Positions 1-11,558 are shown, counted from the first letter of the stretch. The stretch: 14,408 nucleotides of DNA from Betaproteobacteria bacterium (GCA_016177355.1 JACOVL010000080.1:1-14408); one strand, 5' to 3'. Notes: generated by a model from the sequence alone, not told the origin. Numbers and translations: made by a program.

Positions 1-19
1 ACTTTGCACTCTGCACTCA
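1..19 (-). repeat. Heptad (GTGCARA) repeat array at the secG stop, cut by the window edge
   Basis: Read on the minus strand, the secG stop TGA (22-20) is followed by a second TGA (19-17), then GTGCAGA (16-10), GTGCAAA (9-3) and the start of another unit that leaves the window. The same 13-mer, TGATGAGTGCAGA, begins at the yhbY stop codon at 6515. This is seen directly. Its role, whether mobile repeat, terminator stem or transcript-end signal, is inference. If it is built like the copy at 6518-6595, an inverted partner arm should lie just outside the window. Confidence 0.75.
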
Positions 20-370
20 TCATTTCGGTATGTCCTGCGCCTTCGAACCGGGGTCCGTGGCCGGGACCGCCGGCGCCTGCGCCGGCGGCACCTCGCGGCC
101 GGGGGCGGGGGGCGTCACCATCACCCCCTTGTGATCGGTCTTCTGCGTCGAGAAATAGGTGAGCCCCATGCTGGTCAGGAAAAACACGACCGCCAGAATC
201 GCCGTCGCCCGGCTCAGGAAATTGGCCGAGCCGGTGGAGCCGAAGATGCTGCCGGAAGCGCCGCTGCCGAACGCGGCGCCGACGTCGGCGCCCTTGCCGT
301 GCTGCAGCAGCACCAGGCCGACGATGCCTATGGCCGCCAGCACGTGTATCACCAGCACCAGGGTCTCCAT
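20..370 (-). CDS. secG: Preprotein translocase subunit SecG
   Basis: SecG is the small accessory subunit of the SecYEG channel in the inner membrane and aids SecA-driven protein export. The 116-residue product has the family layout. A first membrane helix spans about residues 3-22. A conserved Gly/Ser/Phe-rich cytoplasmic loop follows (QHGKGADVGAAFGSGASGS, then IFGSTGSANFLSR). A second helix spans about 52-71. The hydrophilic Pro/Ala-rich tail from about 85 is common in betaproteobacteria and poorly conserved. The ATG follows the tpiA stop TAG with no intervening base, so it is probably translated by coupling with tpiA; I see no strong Shine-Dalgarno. The stop codon abuts a heptad repeat array. 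In many relatives secG is followed by a tRNA-Leu and the nuo operon, which would lie beyond the window edge. Confidence 0.95.
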   Translation of the reverse strand: METLVLVIHVLAAIGIVGLVLLQHGKGADVGAAFGSGASGSIFGSTGSANFLSRATAILAVVFFLTSMGLTYFSTQKTDHKGVMVTPPAPGREVPPAQAPAVPATDPGSKAQDIPK

Positions 371-1147
371 CTACGACTTCACCGTTTCCTTCGAGCTCTG
401 CGCTGCGCGGCAGATCGCGACAAATTCCCCGGCCACGAGCGATGCCCCGCCGATCAGCCCGCCGTCCACATCCGGCATCGCAAAGAGCTGCGCCGCGTTG
501 GCCGCCTTGACGCTGCCGCCGTACAGGATGCATGCCGCATCCGCCATCCTGCGGCCGGCCGCCGCGAGCCTGCCGCGAACGTACTCATGGACCGCCTGCG
601 CCTGCTCGGGCGTGGCGTTCCGGCCGGTGCCGATCGCCCATACCGGCTCGTAGGCGACCACGCCCCGCTCCAGCGCCGCCGCGCCGCAATGCCCGATCAC
701 GGCGTCCAGCTGGCGCGCCACCACCTTTTCGGTCACGCCGGATTCGCGCTCGGCGAGCGTCTCGCCCACGCACAGTATCGGCGTCAGGCGGTGCCTGACC
801 GCGGCCGCATACTTGAGCGCAACCAGCTCGTCGCTGTCGCCGAACACGGCGCGCCGCTCGGAATGCCCGACGATGACGTAGCGGCAGCCGAGGTCCGCCA
901 GCATCGCGGCGGAAACGCCGCCCGTATACGCGCCGTTGTCGTGCTGGCAGACGTCCTGCGCGCCCAGCGCCACGTTGCTGCCGCGCAACGCCTGCTGCAC
1001 CAGGCCGAGGTGGGGAAACGGCGAGCAAACCGCGAAATTCGCCCGCTTCAACGGGGCCAGCGCGGGAACCACCGCTTCCAACAGCGCCCGGCTGGAGGCC
1101 AGGGTGCCGTTCATCTTCCAGTTGCCCGCTACCAGCTTGATTCGCAT
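371..1147 (-). CDS. tpiA: Triosephosphate isomerase
   Basis: This enzyme interconverts dihydroxyacetone phosphate and glyceraldehyde 3-phosphate in glycolysis and gluconeogenesis. It is a cytosolic TIM-barrel homodimer. The 258-residue length is normal. Visible active-site parts are AGNWKMN at 7-13 (substrate-binding Asn9 and Lys11), GHSERR at 94-99 (electrophile His95), AYEPVWAIGTG at 165-175 (catalytic base Glu167 and the flexible loop) and the phosphate-gripping YGGSV at 209-213. The ATG was chosen because the protein begins in the family register and lies about 20 nt below a predicted transcription start. It is the first gene of a two-gene tpiA-secG unit. Confidence 0.97.
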   Translation of the reverse strand: MRIKLVAGNWKMNGTLASSRALLEAVVPALAPLKRANFAVCSPFPHLGLVQQALRGSNVALGAQDVCQHDNGAYTGGVSAAMLADLGCRYVIVGHSERRAVFGDSDELVALKYAAAVRHRLTPILCVGETLAERESGVTEKVVARQLDAVIGHCGAAALERGVVAYEPVWAIGTGRNATPEQAQAVHEYVRGRLAAAGRRMADAACILYGGSVKAANAAQLFAMPDVDGGLIGGASLVAGEFVAICRAAQSSKETVKS

Positions 1148-1173
1148 GCCGCCCGGCCCGCCTAAAGCGTTGA

Positions 1174-1203
1174 ATTTTACAGGCTAGCGGGCGAGAGGGT
1201 CAA
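1174..1203 (-). promoter_or_regulatory. Predicted sigma70 promoter of tpiA-secG
   Basis: On the minus strand TTGACC (1203-1198) is separated by 18 bp from TAAAAT (1179-1174). Each hexamer matches five of six consensus bases. Transcription would start near 1167, leaving a leader of about 20 nt before the tpiA ATG. This is the best-scoring promoter by eye in the left half of the window. It separates tpiA-secG from glmM upstream. Confidence 0.7.
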
Positions 1204-1242
1204 ACCAGCCGCGCTCGTGTGCGCCGCAGCAATCCATTGAAG

Positions 1243-1271
1243 ATAAAAATAAATACGCCGGGGCCGGGCGT
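1243..1271 (-). terminator. Probable intrinsic terminator after glmM
   Basis: On the minus strand ACGCC (1271-1267) pairs with GGCGT (1259-1255) across a 7-nt loop. The stem is followed by a T-rich run, ATTTATTTTTAT (1254-1243). The stem starts inside the glmM stop codon. The stem is only 5 bp and the T run is broken by two A residues, so termination may be partial. Its position, between glmM and the tpiA promoter, fits an operon end. Confidence 0.55.
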
Positions 1272-2614
1272 CAGGCGGCGCTGCGGACGGCGGCTGCGAT
1301 GCGCTGCGCCCAGTGCTGGACGTGGCCGGCGTTTTTGCCCTCGACCATGACGCGGATCACGGGTTCCGTGCCGGAAGGACGGAGCAGGACGCGCCCGCCG
1401 CCATCGAGATCGGTCTCGGCTTGTTTCACAGCCCGCTTGACCGCGGGGCTGGCTATTGGATTGCGCTGCTTCTTCAGCGCCACGTTCACGAGGACCTGCG
1501 GGTACAACGCGAGCAAGCCGGCCGTCCTGGCGAGCGTCGTCCTGCCCTCGACCAGCGCGCACAGCACCTGCAGCGCGGAGATGATGCCGTCGCCCGTGGT
1601 GTGCTTGTCGAGACAGACAATGTGGCCCGAATTCTCGCCGCCGAGCTGCCAGCCGCGCCGGTGCAGGAGCTCGAGCACGTAGCGGTCGCCGACTTTCGCG
1701 CGCGCGAACGGGATTTTGAGCTTCGCGAGCGCGTGCTCGAGCGCGAGGTTGCTCATCTGCGTCCCCGCCACCCCGCCCTTCAACCCGCCCGTCTGCCTGC
1801 GGTGGCGCGCGATGACGTAGAGCAGCCGGTCGCCGTCGTAGAGCCGGCCCGCGGCGTCCGCCATCACCACGCGGTCGCCGTCGCCGTCGAGCGCGATGCC
1901 GAGATCGGCCCCGTGCCGCTTCACCGCCGCCTGCAGCGCCTGCGGGCTGGCCGCGCCGACCCGGTCGTTGATGTTGAAGCCGTCGGGGCTCGTCCCGACC
2001 GTTTCCACGTCCGCGCCGAGCTCGTGGAACACGTGCGGCGCGATGTGATAGGCCGCGCCGTTTGCGCAATCCACCACGATCCGCATGCCGCGCAGGTGCA
2101 GGTGCGGCGGGAAGGCAGACTTGCAGAACTCGATGTAGCGCCCGGCCGCGTCGTCGATGCGTCGCGCCTTGCCGAGCTTCGCCGAAGCCATGCATTCCAG
2201 CGGCCGCCCGAGCTCGCGCTCGATCGCGCTCTCGACGGCGTCCGGCAGCTTCGCGCCGCCGCCGGAAAAAAACTTGATGCCGTTGTCGTCGTAGGGATTG
2301 TGCGAGGCGCTGATGACGATGCCGGCGGACAGCCGCAGCGCGCGGGTGAGATAGGCCACCGCGGGGGTGGGCATGGGCCCCACCAGCAGCACGTCCACGC
2401 CGGCGGCGGACAGTCCCGCCTCCAGCGCGGACTCGAGCATGTAACCCGAGACGCGGGTGTCCTTGCCGATCAGCACCGCCGGGTGCCCGCTCCTGCGGCC
2501 CGCGGCGAGCACCTTGCCGGCGGCGTAGCCGAGCCGCATGACGAAGTCGGGCGTGATCGGCGCCGCGCCCACCTTGCCGCGCACGCCGTCGGTGCCGAAA
2601 TACTTCCTCGTCAT
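1271..2614 (-). CDS. glmM: Phosphoglucosamine mutase
   Basis: GlmM converts glucosamine 6-phosphate to glucosamine 1-phosphate, the step before UDP-N-acetylglucosamine, and so feeds peptidoglycan and lipid A synthesis. The product has 447 residues, close to the family's roughly 445. The N-terminus KYFGTDGVRG is canonical. The phosphoserine loop SASHNP is at 102-107, with Ser104 the phosphorylated residue. The metal loop DGDGDR is at 243-248, the sugar-binding GGENSGH at 325-331 and the phosphate-binding RPSGTEP at 412-418. Its ATG overlaps the folP stop as ATGA and has no clear Shine-Dalgarno, so translation is probably coupled to folP. The order ftsH-folP-glmM is conserved in proteobacteria. 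A T-rich hairpin follows directly. Confidence 0.97.
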   Translation of the reverse strand: MTRKYFGTDGVRGKVGAAPITPDFVMRLGYAAGKVLAAGRRSGHPAVLIGKDTRVSGYMLESALEAGLSAAGVDVLLVGPMPTPAVAYLTRALRLSAGIVISASHNPYDDNGIKFFSGGGAKLPDAVESAIERELGRPLECMASAKLGKARRIDDAAGRYIEFCKSAFPPHLHLRGMRIVVDCANGAAYHIAPHVFHELGADVETVGTSPDGFNINDRVGAASPQALQAAVKRHGADLGIALDGDGDRVVMADAAGRLYDGDRLLYVIARHRRQTGGLKGGVAGTQMSNLALEHALAKLKIPFARAKVGDRYVLELLHRRGWQLGGENSGHIVCLDKHTTGDGIISALQVLCALVEGRTTLARTAGLLALYPQVLVNVALKKQRNPIASPAVKRAVKQAETDLDGGGRVLLRPSGTEPVIRVMVEGKNAGHVQHWAQRIAAAVRSAA

Positions 2615-3441
2615 GGGGTGATTGTAACCGCTCGCCAGACGGCCAGGGCATCGCGGGTGGCGGCGACGTCGTGCACGCGCACGATGTGGGCGCCGTTCTG
2701 CACCGCGAGCAGCGCCGCGGCGACGCTCGCATGGACGCGCTCCTGCGGGTCGCGCCCGGTGATCCTGCCGAGCATCGTCTTGCGCGACAATCCCGCCATC
2801 AACGCGACCCCAAGCGGTTTGAACTCGCGCAGCGAGCGCAGCAGCGCGAGATTGTGCTCCAGGTTCTTGCCGAAGCCGAAGCCGGGGTCCACCGCGATGC
2901 GGCCGCGCGCGATGCCGGCTGCTTCCGCCGCGGCGACGCGGCCGGCCAGATAGTCCCGCACTTCGCGCACGACGTCCCCGTACGTGGGATTATCCTGCAT
3001 GGTCTTCGGATCGCCCTGCACGTGCATGAGGCACACCGCCGCGCCCGAAACCGCCACCGCTTCCATCGCGCCCGGCGCACGCAGCGCATTGATATCGTTC
3101 ACCATGCTCGCTCCAGCCGCGACCGCCACGCGCATCAATTCGGGCTTGCGCGTGTCCACCGACACCGGGACGCCGCAACCTGCGAGCGCTTCCAGCACCG
3201 GCATCACGCGCCGCAACTCGTCCTCCAGCGGCACGGGCGCCGACCCCGGACGGGTGGATTCTCCGCCGACATCCACGATATCGGCGCCCTCCCCGATCAG
3301 CCGGCGCGCGTGCGCCACGGCCTGCGCGGCGTCGGCGAACATGCCGCCATCGGAAAACGAGTCGGGCGTGACGTTCACGACGCCCATGATGAGCGGGCGA
3401 TCCAGCGGCAGCCGGAATTCCCCGCACTGGAGGAACGACAT
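2611..3441 (-). CDS. folP: Dihydropteroate synthase
   Basis: This enzyme condenses p-aminobenzoate with dihydropterin pyrophosphate in folate synthesis and is the target of sulfonamides. The 276-residue product shows every family block. MGVVNVTPDSFSDGG lies at 19-33 with metal-binding Asn23, and DVGGESTRPG at 57-66. SVDTRK (94-99) includes Asp96. VNDIN lies at 114-118, DPGFGFGK (185-192) includes Asp185, and GLSRK lies at 217-221 with Lys221. RVHD (255-258) is near the C-terminus. All of these residues match the usual enzyme; I see no insertion of the kind found in resistant sul proteins. It starts 13 nt after ftsH with a poor Shine-Dalgarno, and its stop overlaps the glmM start by 4 nt. Confidence 0.97.
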   Translation of the reverse strand: MSFLQCGEFRLPLDRPLIMGVVNVTPDSFSDGGMFADAAQAVAHARRLIGEGADIVDVGGESTRPGSAPVPLEDELRRVMPVLEALAGCGVPVSVDTRKPELMRVAVAAGASMVNDINALRAPGAMEAVAVSGAAVCLMHVQGDPKTMQDNPTYGDVVREVRDYLAGRVAAAEAAGIARGRIAVDPGFGFGKNLEHNLALLRSLREFKPLGVALMAGLSRKTMLGRITGRDPQERVHASVAAALLAVQNGAHIVRVHDVAATRDALAVWRAVTITP

Positions 3442-3454
3442 CGGTGACGGGGAA

Positions 3455-5341
<1,887 letters not shown>

Positions 5342-5346
5342 GGGCG

Positions 5347-5352
5347 CTCCTT
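5347..5352 (-). promoter_or_regulatory. Strong Shine-Dalgarno that fixes the TTG start of ftsH
   Basis: AAGGAG on the minus strand lies 5 nt before the TTG codon at 5341-5339. This is the best ribosome-binding site in the window. It justifies accepting a non-ATG start for ftsH. Confidence 0.85.
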
Positions 5353-5415
5353 ACGTTCTAACTGACTCAATTCTAGACTCTTTTTTCGCAAACCGCAGTA
5401 GTAGCGCCGCGCGGC

Positions 5416-6036
5416 TCACGCCACCCGCGGGCCCTTCGCCACCACGTAGACCTCGCTCGAGCGGCTGCGGGAGGCTTCCGGTTTGCGCGCGACGACCTTT
5501 CGAAACCGCAGGCGCAGCGTCCTCAGCAGGTTCTCGTAGGCTCTGCCGTGAAACGTTTTGACCAGCAGATTTCCCTGTGGTTTCAAGTGCTTCAAGGCAA
5601 AATCCAGCGCCAGCTCCGCGAGCGCCAGCGCGCGCGCCTGATCGGTTGCGGCGATACCACTCAAGTTGGGGGCCATATCGGAGAGCACAAGGTCAACCTT
5701 ATGACCGCCGAGCGCGCGCTCGAGTTGCTCCAGGACAGTTACGTCGCCGAAGTCGCCGCGGATGAACGCCACGCCCGGCAGCGGTGGCATCTCGAGGAGA
5801 TCGAGCGCGATCACCCGCCCGCGCGGCCCGACCCGCTCCGCCGCGACCTGCGACCAGCCACCCGGCGCCGCGCCGAGATCCACCACCAGCATACCGGGGG
5901 CGAGCAAGCGGTCGCGCCGTGCGATCTCATCGAGCTTGTAGGCCGCGCGCGAGCGCATGCCCTTGGCGCGCGCGCGCTTCACCCAGGCGTCGGCGACGTG
6001 CTCCTTGATCCAGCTTTTGCCGCGCACTCGTCCCAT
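5416..6036 (-). CDS. rlmE: 23S rRNA (uridine-2552-2'-O)-methyltransferase RlmE
   Basis: RlmE (RrmJ/FtsJ) methylates U2552 in the A-loop of 23S rRNA at a late stage of 50S assembly. The 206-residue product is of normal length. The SAM-binding motif VDLGAAPGGWSQ spans 52-63. The catalytic tetrad known from E. coli (Lys-Asp-Lys-Glu) appears as Lys34 (AAYKLDEI), Asp120 (LVLSDMAPN), Lys160 (LLVKTFHG) and Glu195 (SSEVYVVAKG). It lies upstream of ftsH, the order found in E. coli and many betaproteobacteria. Its start faces yhbY across 130 bp, most of it occupied by an inverted decamer repeat. I could not identify a convincing promoter between the repeat edge (6068) and the ATG. Confidence 0.97.
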   Translation of the reverse strand: MGRVRGKSWIKEHVADAWVKRARAKGMRSRAAYKLDEIARRDRLLAPGMLVVDLGAAPGGWSQVAAERVGPRGRVIALDLLEMPPLPGVAFIRGDFGDVTVLEQLERALGGHKVDLVLSDMAPNLSGIAATDQARALALAELALDFALKHLKPQGNLLVKTFHGRAYENLLRTLRLRFRKVVARKPEASRSRSSEVYVVAKGPRVA

Positions 6037-6067
6037 CCGCTACACTCGCTAGTCCAAGAATCAATCT

Positions 6068-6161
6068 AACCGCAGATAAACGCCGATTCACGCCGATGAA
6101 AAAACGAAAATCCGGATTTGCGATTGATGTTATCTGCGTTCATCTGCGTTCATCGGCGGTT
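6068..6161. repeat. Inverted pair of decamer (CGCAGATRAA) repeat arrays in the rlmE/yhbY divergent region
   Basis: The left arm (6068-6100) is AAC followed by three 10-bp units: CGCAGATAAA, CGCCGATTCA and CGCCGATGAA. The right arm (6130-6161) is the same kind of array in reverse orientation; its minus-strand reading begins AACCGCCGATGAACGCAGAT. The arms match at 25 of 32 positions. The 29-bp centre is AT-rich and contains the perfect 12-bp palindrome AAATCCGGATTT (6108-6119). A transcript through the region could fold into one long hairpin. The element ends 5 bp before the yhbY ATG. A third copy of the array lies at the carA/carB junction. No coding capacity is apparent. Confidence 0.85.
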
Positions 6162-6166
6162 TCCGA

Positions 6167-6517
6167 ATGAAGCCCTTGACGCCGTCCGAGCGCGGCGCCC
6201 TGCGCGCGCGGGCCCATCATCTCCATCCGGTCATCATGATCGGCGAGGCGGGCCTGACGCCGGCGGTGCTGAAGGAAATCGACACGGCGTTGAAAAGCCA
6301 CGAGCTGATCAAGGTGCGGGTGCTGGGCGACGACCGCGGCCGGCGCGAGGGCCTGAGCGGCGAGATCTGCGCCGCGCTCGATGCGGGATCCGTCCAGCAT
6401 ATCGGCAAAATCCTCGTCATCTTCCGCCCGCGCCCGGAGGAAACGGCGGCGCGGTCCGCCCCGCGTCCCCGGAAGAAGGAAAAACGCCGCACCAAGCGCA
6501 GCTTTCAAAACCAATGA
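6167..6517 (+). CDS. yhbY: YhbY-family ribosome-assembly RNA-binding protein (CRM domain)
   Basis: YhbY is a small CRM-domain protein that associates with pre-50S ribosomal particles. The 116-residue product carries the domain from about 4 to 90: MKPLTPSERGALRARAHHLH, then the family signature IMIGEAGLTPAVLKEID, a GDDRGRREGL segment and GKILVIFRP at the end of the fold. A very basic tail follows (RPRKKEKRRTKRSFQNQ), probably for RNA contact. The divergent position next to rlmE matches E. coli and fits a shared role in large-subunit maturation. The ATG is 5 bp from the repeat at 6068-6161, so its leader must include repeat sequence; only a weak GGCGG lies upstream. The stop TGA is followed at once by TGA and a heptad array. 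Confidence 0.93.
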   Translation: MKPLTPSERGALRARAHHLHPVIMIGEAGLTPAVLKEIDTALKSHELIKVRVLGDDRGRREGLSGEICAALDAGSVQHIGKILVIFRPRPEETAARSAPRPRKKEKRRTKRSFQNQ

Positions 6518-6595
6518 TGAGTGCAGAATGCAGAGTGCAAAATTGGGCTAGGCAAAGACCGCAGATATCCGCTCTGCACTTTGCACTTTGCACTA
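6518..6595. repeat. Inverted pair of heptad (GTGCARA) arrays between the convergent yhbY and greA
   Basis: Three plus-strand heptads follow the yhbY stop: GTGCAGA, ATGCAGA and GTGCAAA (6521-6541). Three minus-strand heptads lie at 6593-6573: GTGCAAA, GTGCAAA and GTGCAGA. The first of these begins with the last base of the greA stop TAG. The 21-bp arms differ at four positions, all transitions, and are 31 bp apart, so either strand's transcript can form a long hairpin. There is no T-tract. The position fits a bidirectional transcript end, though that is inference. The spacer contains ACCGCAGATA (6558-6567), the leading edge of the decamer family. Confidence 0.8.
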
Positions 6596-7069
6596 GACGT
6601 ACTTGACGTCGAGAATCTCGTACTCCCGCACGCCGCCCGGCGCCTTGACCTCGGCGGTATCGCCCGCGTACTTGCCGATCAGCGCGCGCGCGGTCGGCGA
6701 GCTGATCGAGATCCTGCCTTGCTTGATGTCGGCCTCGTCGTCGCCCACGATCTGGTAGGTCACCGTCTCGCCGCTCGCTGCGTCCTCCAGCTCCACGGTG
6801 GCGCCGAATACGCAGCGGCCGTCGGCGTCGAGCAGCCGGGTGTCGATGATCTGCGCGTTGGCGAGCTTGCTTTCGAGCTCGGCAATGCGGCCCTCGATGA
6901 AGCCCTGGCGCTCCTTCGCCGCATGGTACTCGGCGTTTTCCGCCAGATCGCCGTGCGAGCGCGCCTCGGCGATGGCGGTGACGATCGCCGGCCGCCGCAC
7001 GGTCTTCAGCTCCTGCAGCTCGGCGCGCAGTTTTTCCGCGCCGGCGATCGTGATCGGGATCTTGCTCAT
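6593..7069 (-). CDS. greA: Transcription elongation factor GreA
   Basis: GreA enters the RNA polymerase secondary channel and stimulates cleavage of backtracked transcripts. The 158-residue product has the standard two-domain form. The N-terminal coiled coil spans about 10-75. Its tip contains RSHGDLAENAEYHAAKERQG, with the acidic pair Asp41 and Glu44 that positions the catalytic metal. A C-terminal FKBP-like domain follows, with ISSPTARALIGKYAGDTAEV as its conserved block. The ATG is preceded by GAGAGG at good spacing. The gene lies 22 nt after carB, so it is probably the last gene of carA-carB-greA, an order known in betaproteobacteria. Its stop codon overlaps a heptad repeat array. Confidence 0.97.
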   Translation of the reverse strand: MSKIPITIAGAEKLRAELQELKTVRRPAIVTAIAEARSHGDLAENAEYHAAKERQGFIEGRIAELESKLANAQIIDTRLLDADGRCVFGATVELEDAASGETVTYQIVGDDEADIKQGRISISSPTARALIGKYAGDTAEVKAPGGVREYEILDVKYV

Positions 7070-7091
7070 GCGGACCTCTCACCGGAGGGCA

Positions 7092-10322
<3,231 letters not shown>

Positions 10323-10332
10323 ACGACGGTAT

Positions 10333-10365
10333 TCAATCCGCGTTTATCTGCGTTCATCTGCGGTT
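10333..10365 (-). repeat. Decamer (CGCAGATRAA) repeat array over the carA 3' end and the carA-carB gap
   Basis: On the minus strand AAC is followed by CGCAGATGAA (10362-10353), CGCAGATAAA (10352-10343) and CGCGGATTGA (10342-10333). This is the same family and register as the left arm at 6068-6100. Here only one arm is present; no inverted partner is seen nearby. The second unit supplies the carA stop codon TAA, and the array encodes the last six CarA residues. Confidence 0.8.
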
Positions 10366-11495
10366 TCAACTCCCTGTTTTTCCATTAGTTTCACAAACCG
10401 GTCGAACAGGTAGTCCACGTCGTGCGGCCCGGGGCTCGCCTCGGGATGGCCCTGGAAGCAGAATGCGGGGCGGTCGGTGCGGGCAAAGCCCTGGAGGCTG
10501 CCGTCGAACAGCGAGACGTGCGTCACGCGCGCGCGCGCCGGCAGCGTCCGCGCGTCCACCGCGAAACCGTGGTTCTGGCTCGTGATCATGACGCGCCCGG
10601 TGTCGAGGTCCTGCACCGGGTGGTTCGCGCCGTGGTGGCCGAACTTCATCTTCACCGTCCTCGCCCCGCTCGCGAGCGCGAGCAGCTGGTGCCCGAGGCA
10701 GATGCCGAACACCGGGATGCCGGTATCCACCAGCCTGCGGATCGCCTTGATCGCGTAATCGCACGGCTCGGGGTCTCCCGGGCCGTTGGAAAGGAAGATG
10801 CCGTCGGGCTGCAACGCCAGCGCATCGTCCGCGGACGCCTGCGCCGGGACGACCGTCACGCGGCAACCGTGTGCGACGAGCTTCCTTAAAATGTTGCGCT
10901 TGATGCCGTAGTCGAACGCGACGACGTGAAAGCGCGGGTTCTCAGACCGGCCGTGGCCGAGCCCCAGCGTCCACACGCCTTCTTCCCAGGTGTAGGGCTC
11001 GCCGCAGCTCACGACTTTCGCGAGATCCATGCCCGCAAGACCGGGAAACTCGCGCGCGGCCGCAAGCGCCGCCTCGACGTCGGTCGCGCCGGCCATGATG
11101 CAGCCGTCCTGCGCACCCTTGTCGCGCAGCAGGCGCGTGAGGCGCCGCGTGTCGAGGTCCGCGATCGCGGGAATCGAGTGCTGTTTGAGGTAATCGGCGA
11201 GCGTCCACTGCTTGCGCCAGCTCGACGACAGCAGCGGCAGGTCGCGAATGACGAGCCCCGCGGCATAAATCCGGTCCGACTCGACGTCCACCGGGTTGGC
11301 GCCGGTGTTGCCGATGTGCGGGTAAGTCAGGGTGACGAGCTGCCGGCAGTACGACGGGTCGGTGAGGATTTCCTGGTAGCCGGTGATGGCGGTGTTGAAC
11401 ACCACCTCGCCCACGGCCATGCCCTCGGCGCCGATGGCAATGCCCCGGAATACGGTGCCATCTTTGAGCACCAGGATGGCAGGTATCCGCGACAC
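10344..11495 (-). CDS. carA: Carbamoyl-phosphate synthase small (glutaminase) subunit
   Basis: CarA hydrolyses glutamine and channels ammonia to CarB. From the GTG start the product has 383 residues. The N-terminal CarA-specific domain includes EVVFNTAITGYQEILTDPSY. The class I glutamine amidotransferase domain begins near 190, with LSNGPGDP at 235-242, nucleophile Cys266 in FGICLGHQ, and His350 and Glu352 in GHPEASPG. I chose GTG (11495-11493) over an in-frame ATG at 11528 for two reasons: the protein then begins MSRIPAILVLKDGT like relatives, and AAGGGG lies 5 nt upstream. The ATG would sit directly at the base of a strong hairpin. The C-terminal TADERR is encoded by a repeat and is unlikely to be conserved. 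carB follows after 21 nt. Confidence 0.96.
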   Translation of the reverse strand: MSRIPAILVLKDGTVFRGIAIGAEGMAVGEVVFNTAITGYQEILTDPSYCRQLVTLTYPHIGNTGANPVDVESDRIYAAGLVIRDLPLLSSSWRKQWTLADYLKQHSIPAIADLDTRRLTRLLRDKGAQDGCIMAGATDVEAALAAAREFPGLAGMDLAKVVSCGEPYTWEEGVWTLGLGHGRSENPRFHVVAFDYGIKRNILRKLVAHGCRVTVVPAQASADDALALQPDGIFLSNGPGDPEPCDYAIKAIRRLVDTGIPVFGICLGHQLLALASGARTVKMKFGHHGANHPVQDLDTGRVMITSQNHGFAVDARTLPARARVTHVSLFDGSLQGFARTDRPAFCFQGHPEASPGPHDVDYLFDRFVKLMEKQGVETADERR

Positions 11496-11500
11496 TCTAA

Positions 11501-11506
11501 CCCCTT
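11501..11506 (-). promoter_or_regulatory. Shine-Dalgarno that fixes the GTG start of carA
   Basis: AAGGGG on the minus strand lies 5 nt before GTG at 11495. It favours this start over the ATG 33 nt upstream, which has no ribosome-binding site because a hairpin base abuts it. Confidence 0.7.
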
Positions 11507-11528
11507 GATTTAAAACGTATATACACAA

Positions 11529-11558
11529 AGCGGGAGAGGCCGCCCGGCCGCTCCCGCT
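11529..11558 (-). promoter_or_regulatory. GC-rich hairpin in the carA leader, possible attenuator
   Basis: On the minus strand AGCGGGAG (11558-11551) pairs perfectly with CTCCCGCT (11536-11529). Inside that stem, GGCC (11549-11546) can pair with GGCC (11541-11538) over a GGGC loop. The hairpin lies about 5 nt below the predicted transcription start and some 33 nt above the carA GTG. Only TTT follows it, so it is not a classic terminator on its own. It could control carAB transcription or translation, or stabilise the message. carAB leaders are commonly regulated by pyrimidines and arginine; the mechanism here is inference. Confidence 0.55.

Noticed and set aside
1200..2732. Second long minus-strand frame across glmM
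   Set aside because: An Arg-rich frame-shifted reading of glmM; the real frame has every GlmM motif.
5391..5398. AACCGCAG upstream of ftsH as another decamer-family copy
   Set aside because: Only 8 bases match the leading edge and no further units follow; one such match is expected about by chance in a window of this size.
5342..5415. Heat-shock (sigma32) promoter before ftsH
   Set aside because: No sequence resembling the sigma32 -35 and -10 pair is visible; only an isolated TAGAAT is present.
6068..6161. CRISPR array
   Set aside because: The units are 10 bp, directly abutting and inverted in two arms, with no unique spacers and no cas genes nearby.
11496..11528. Upstream ATG start for carA (11 extra codons)
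   Set aside because: It sits at the foot of a strong hairpin with no ribosome-binding site, whereas GTG at 11495 has AAGGGG and matches the family N-terminus.
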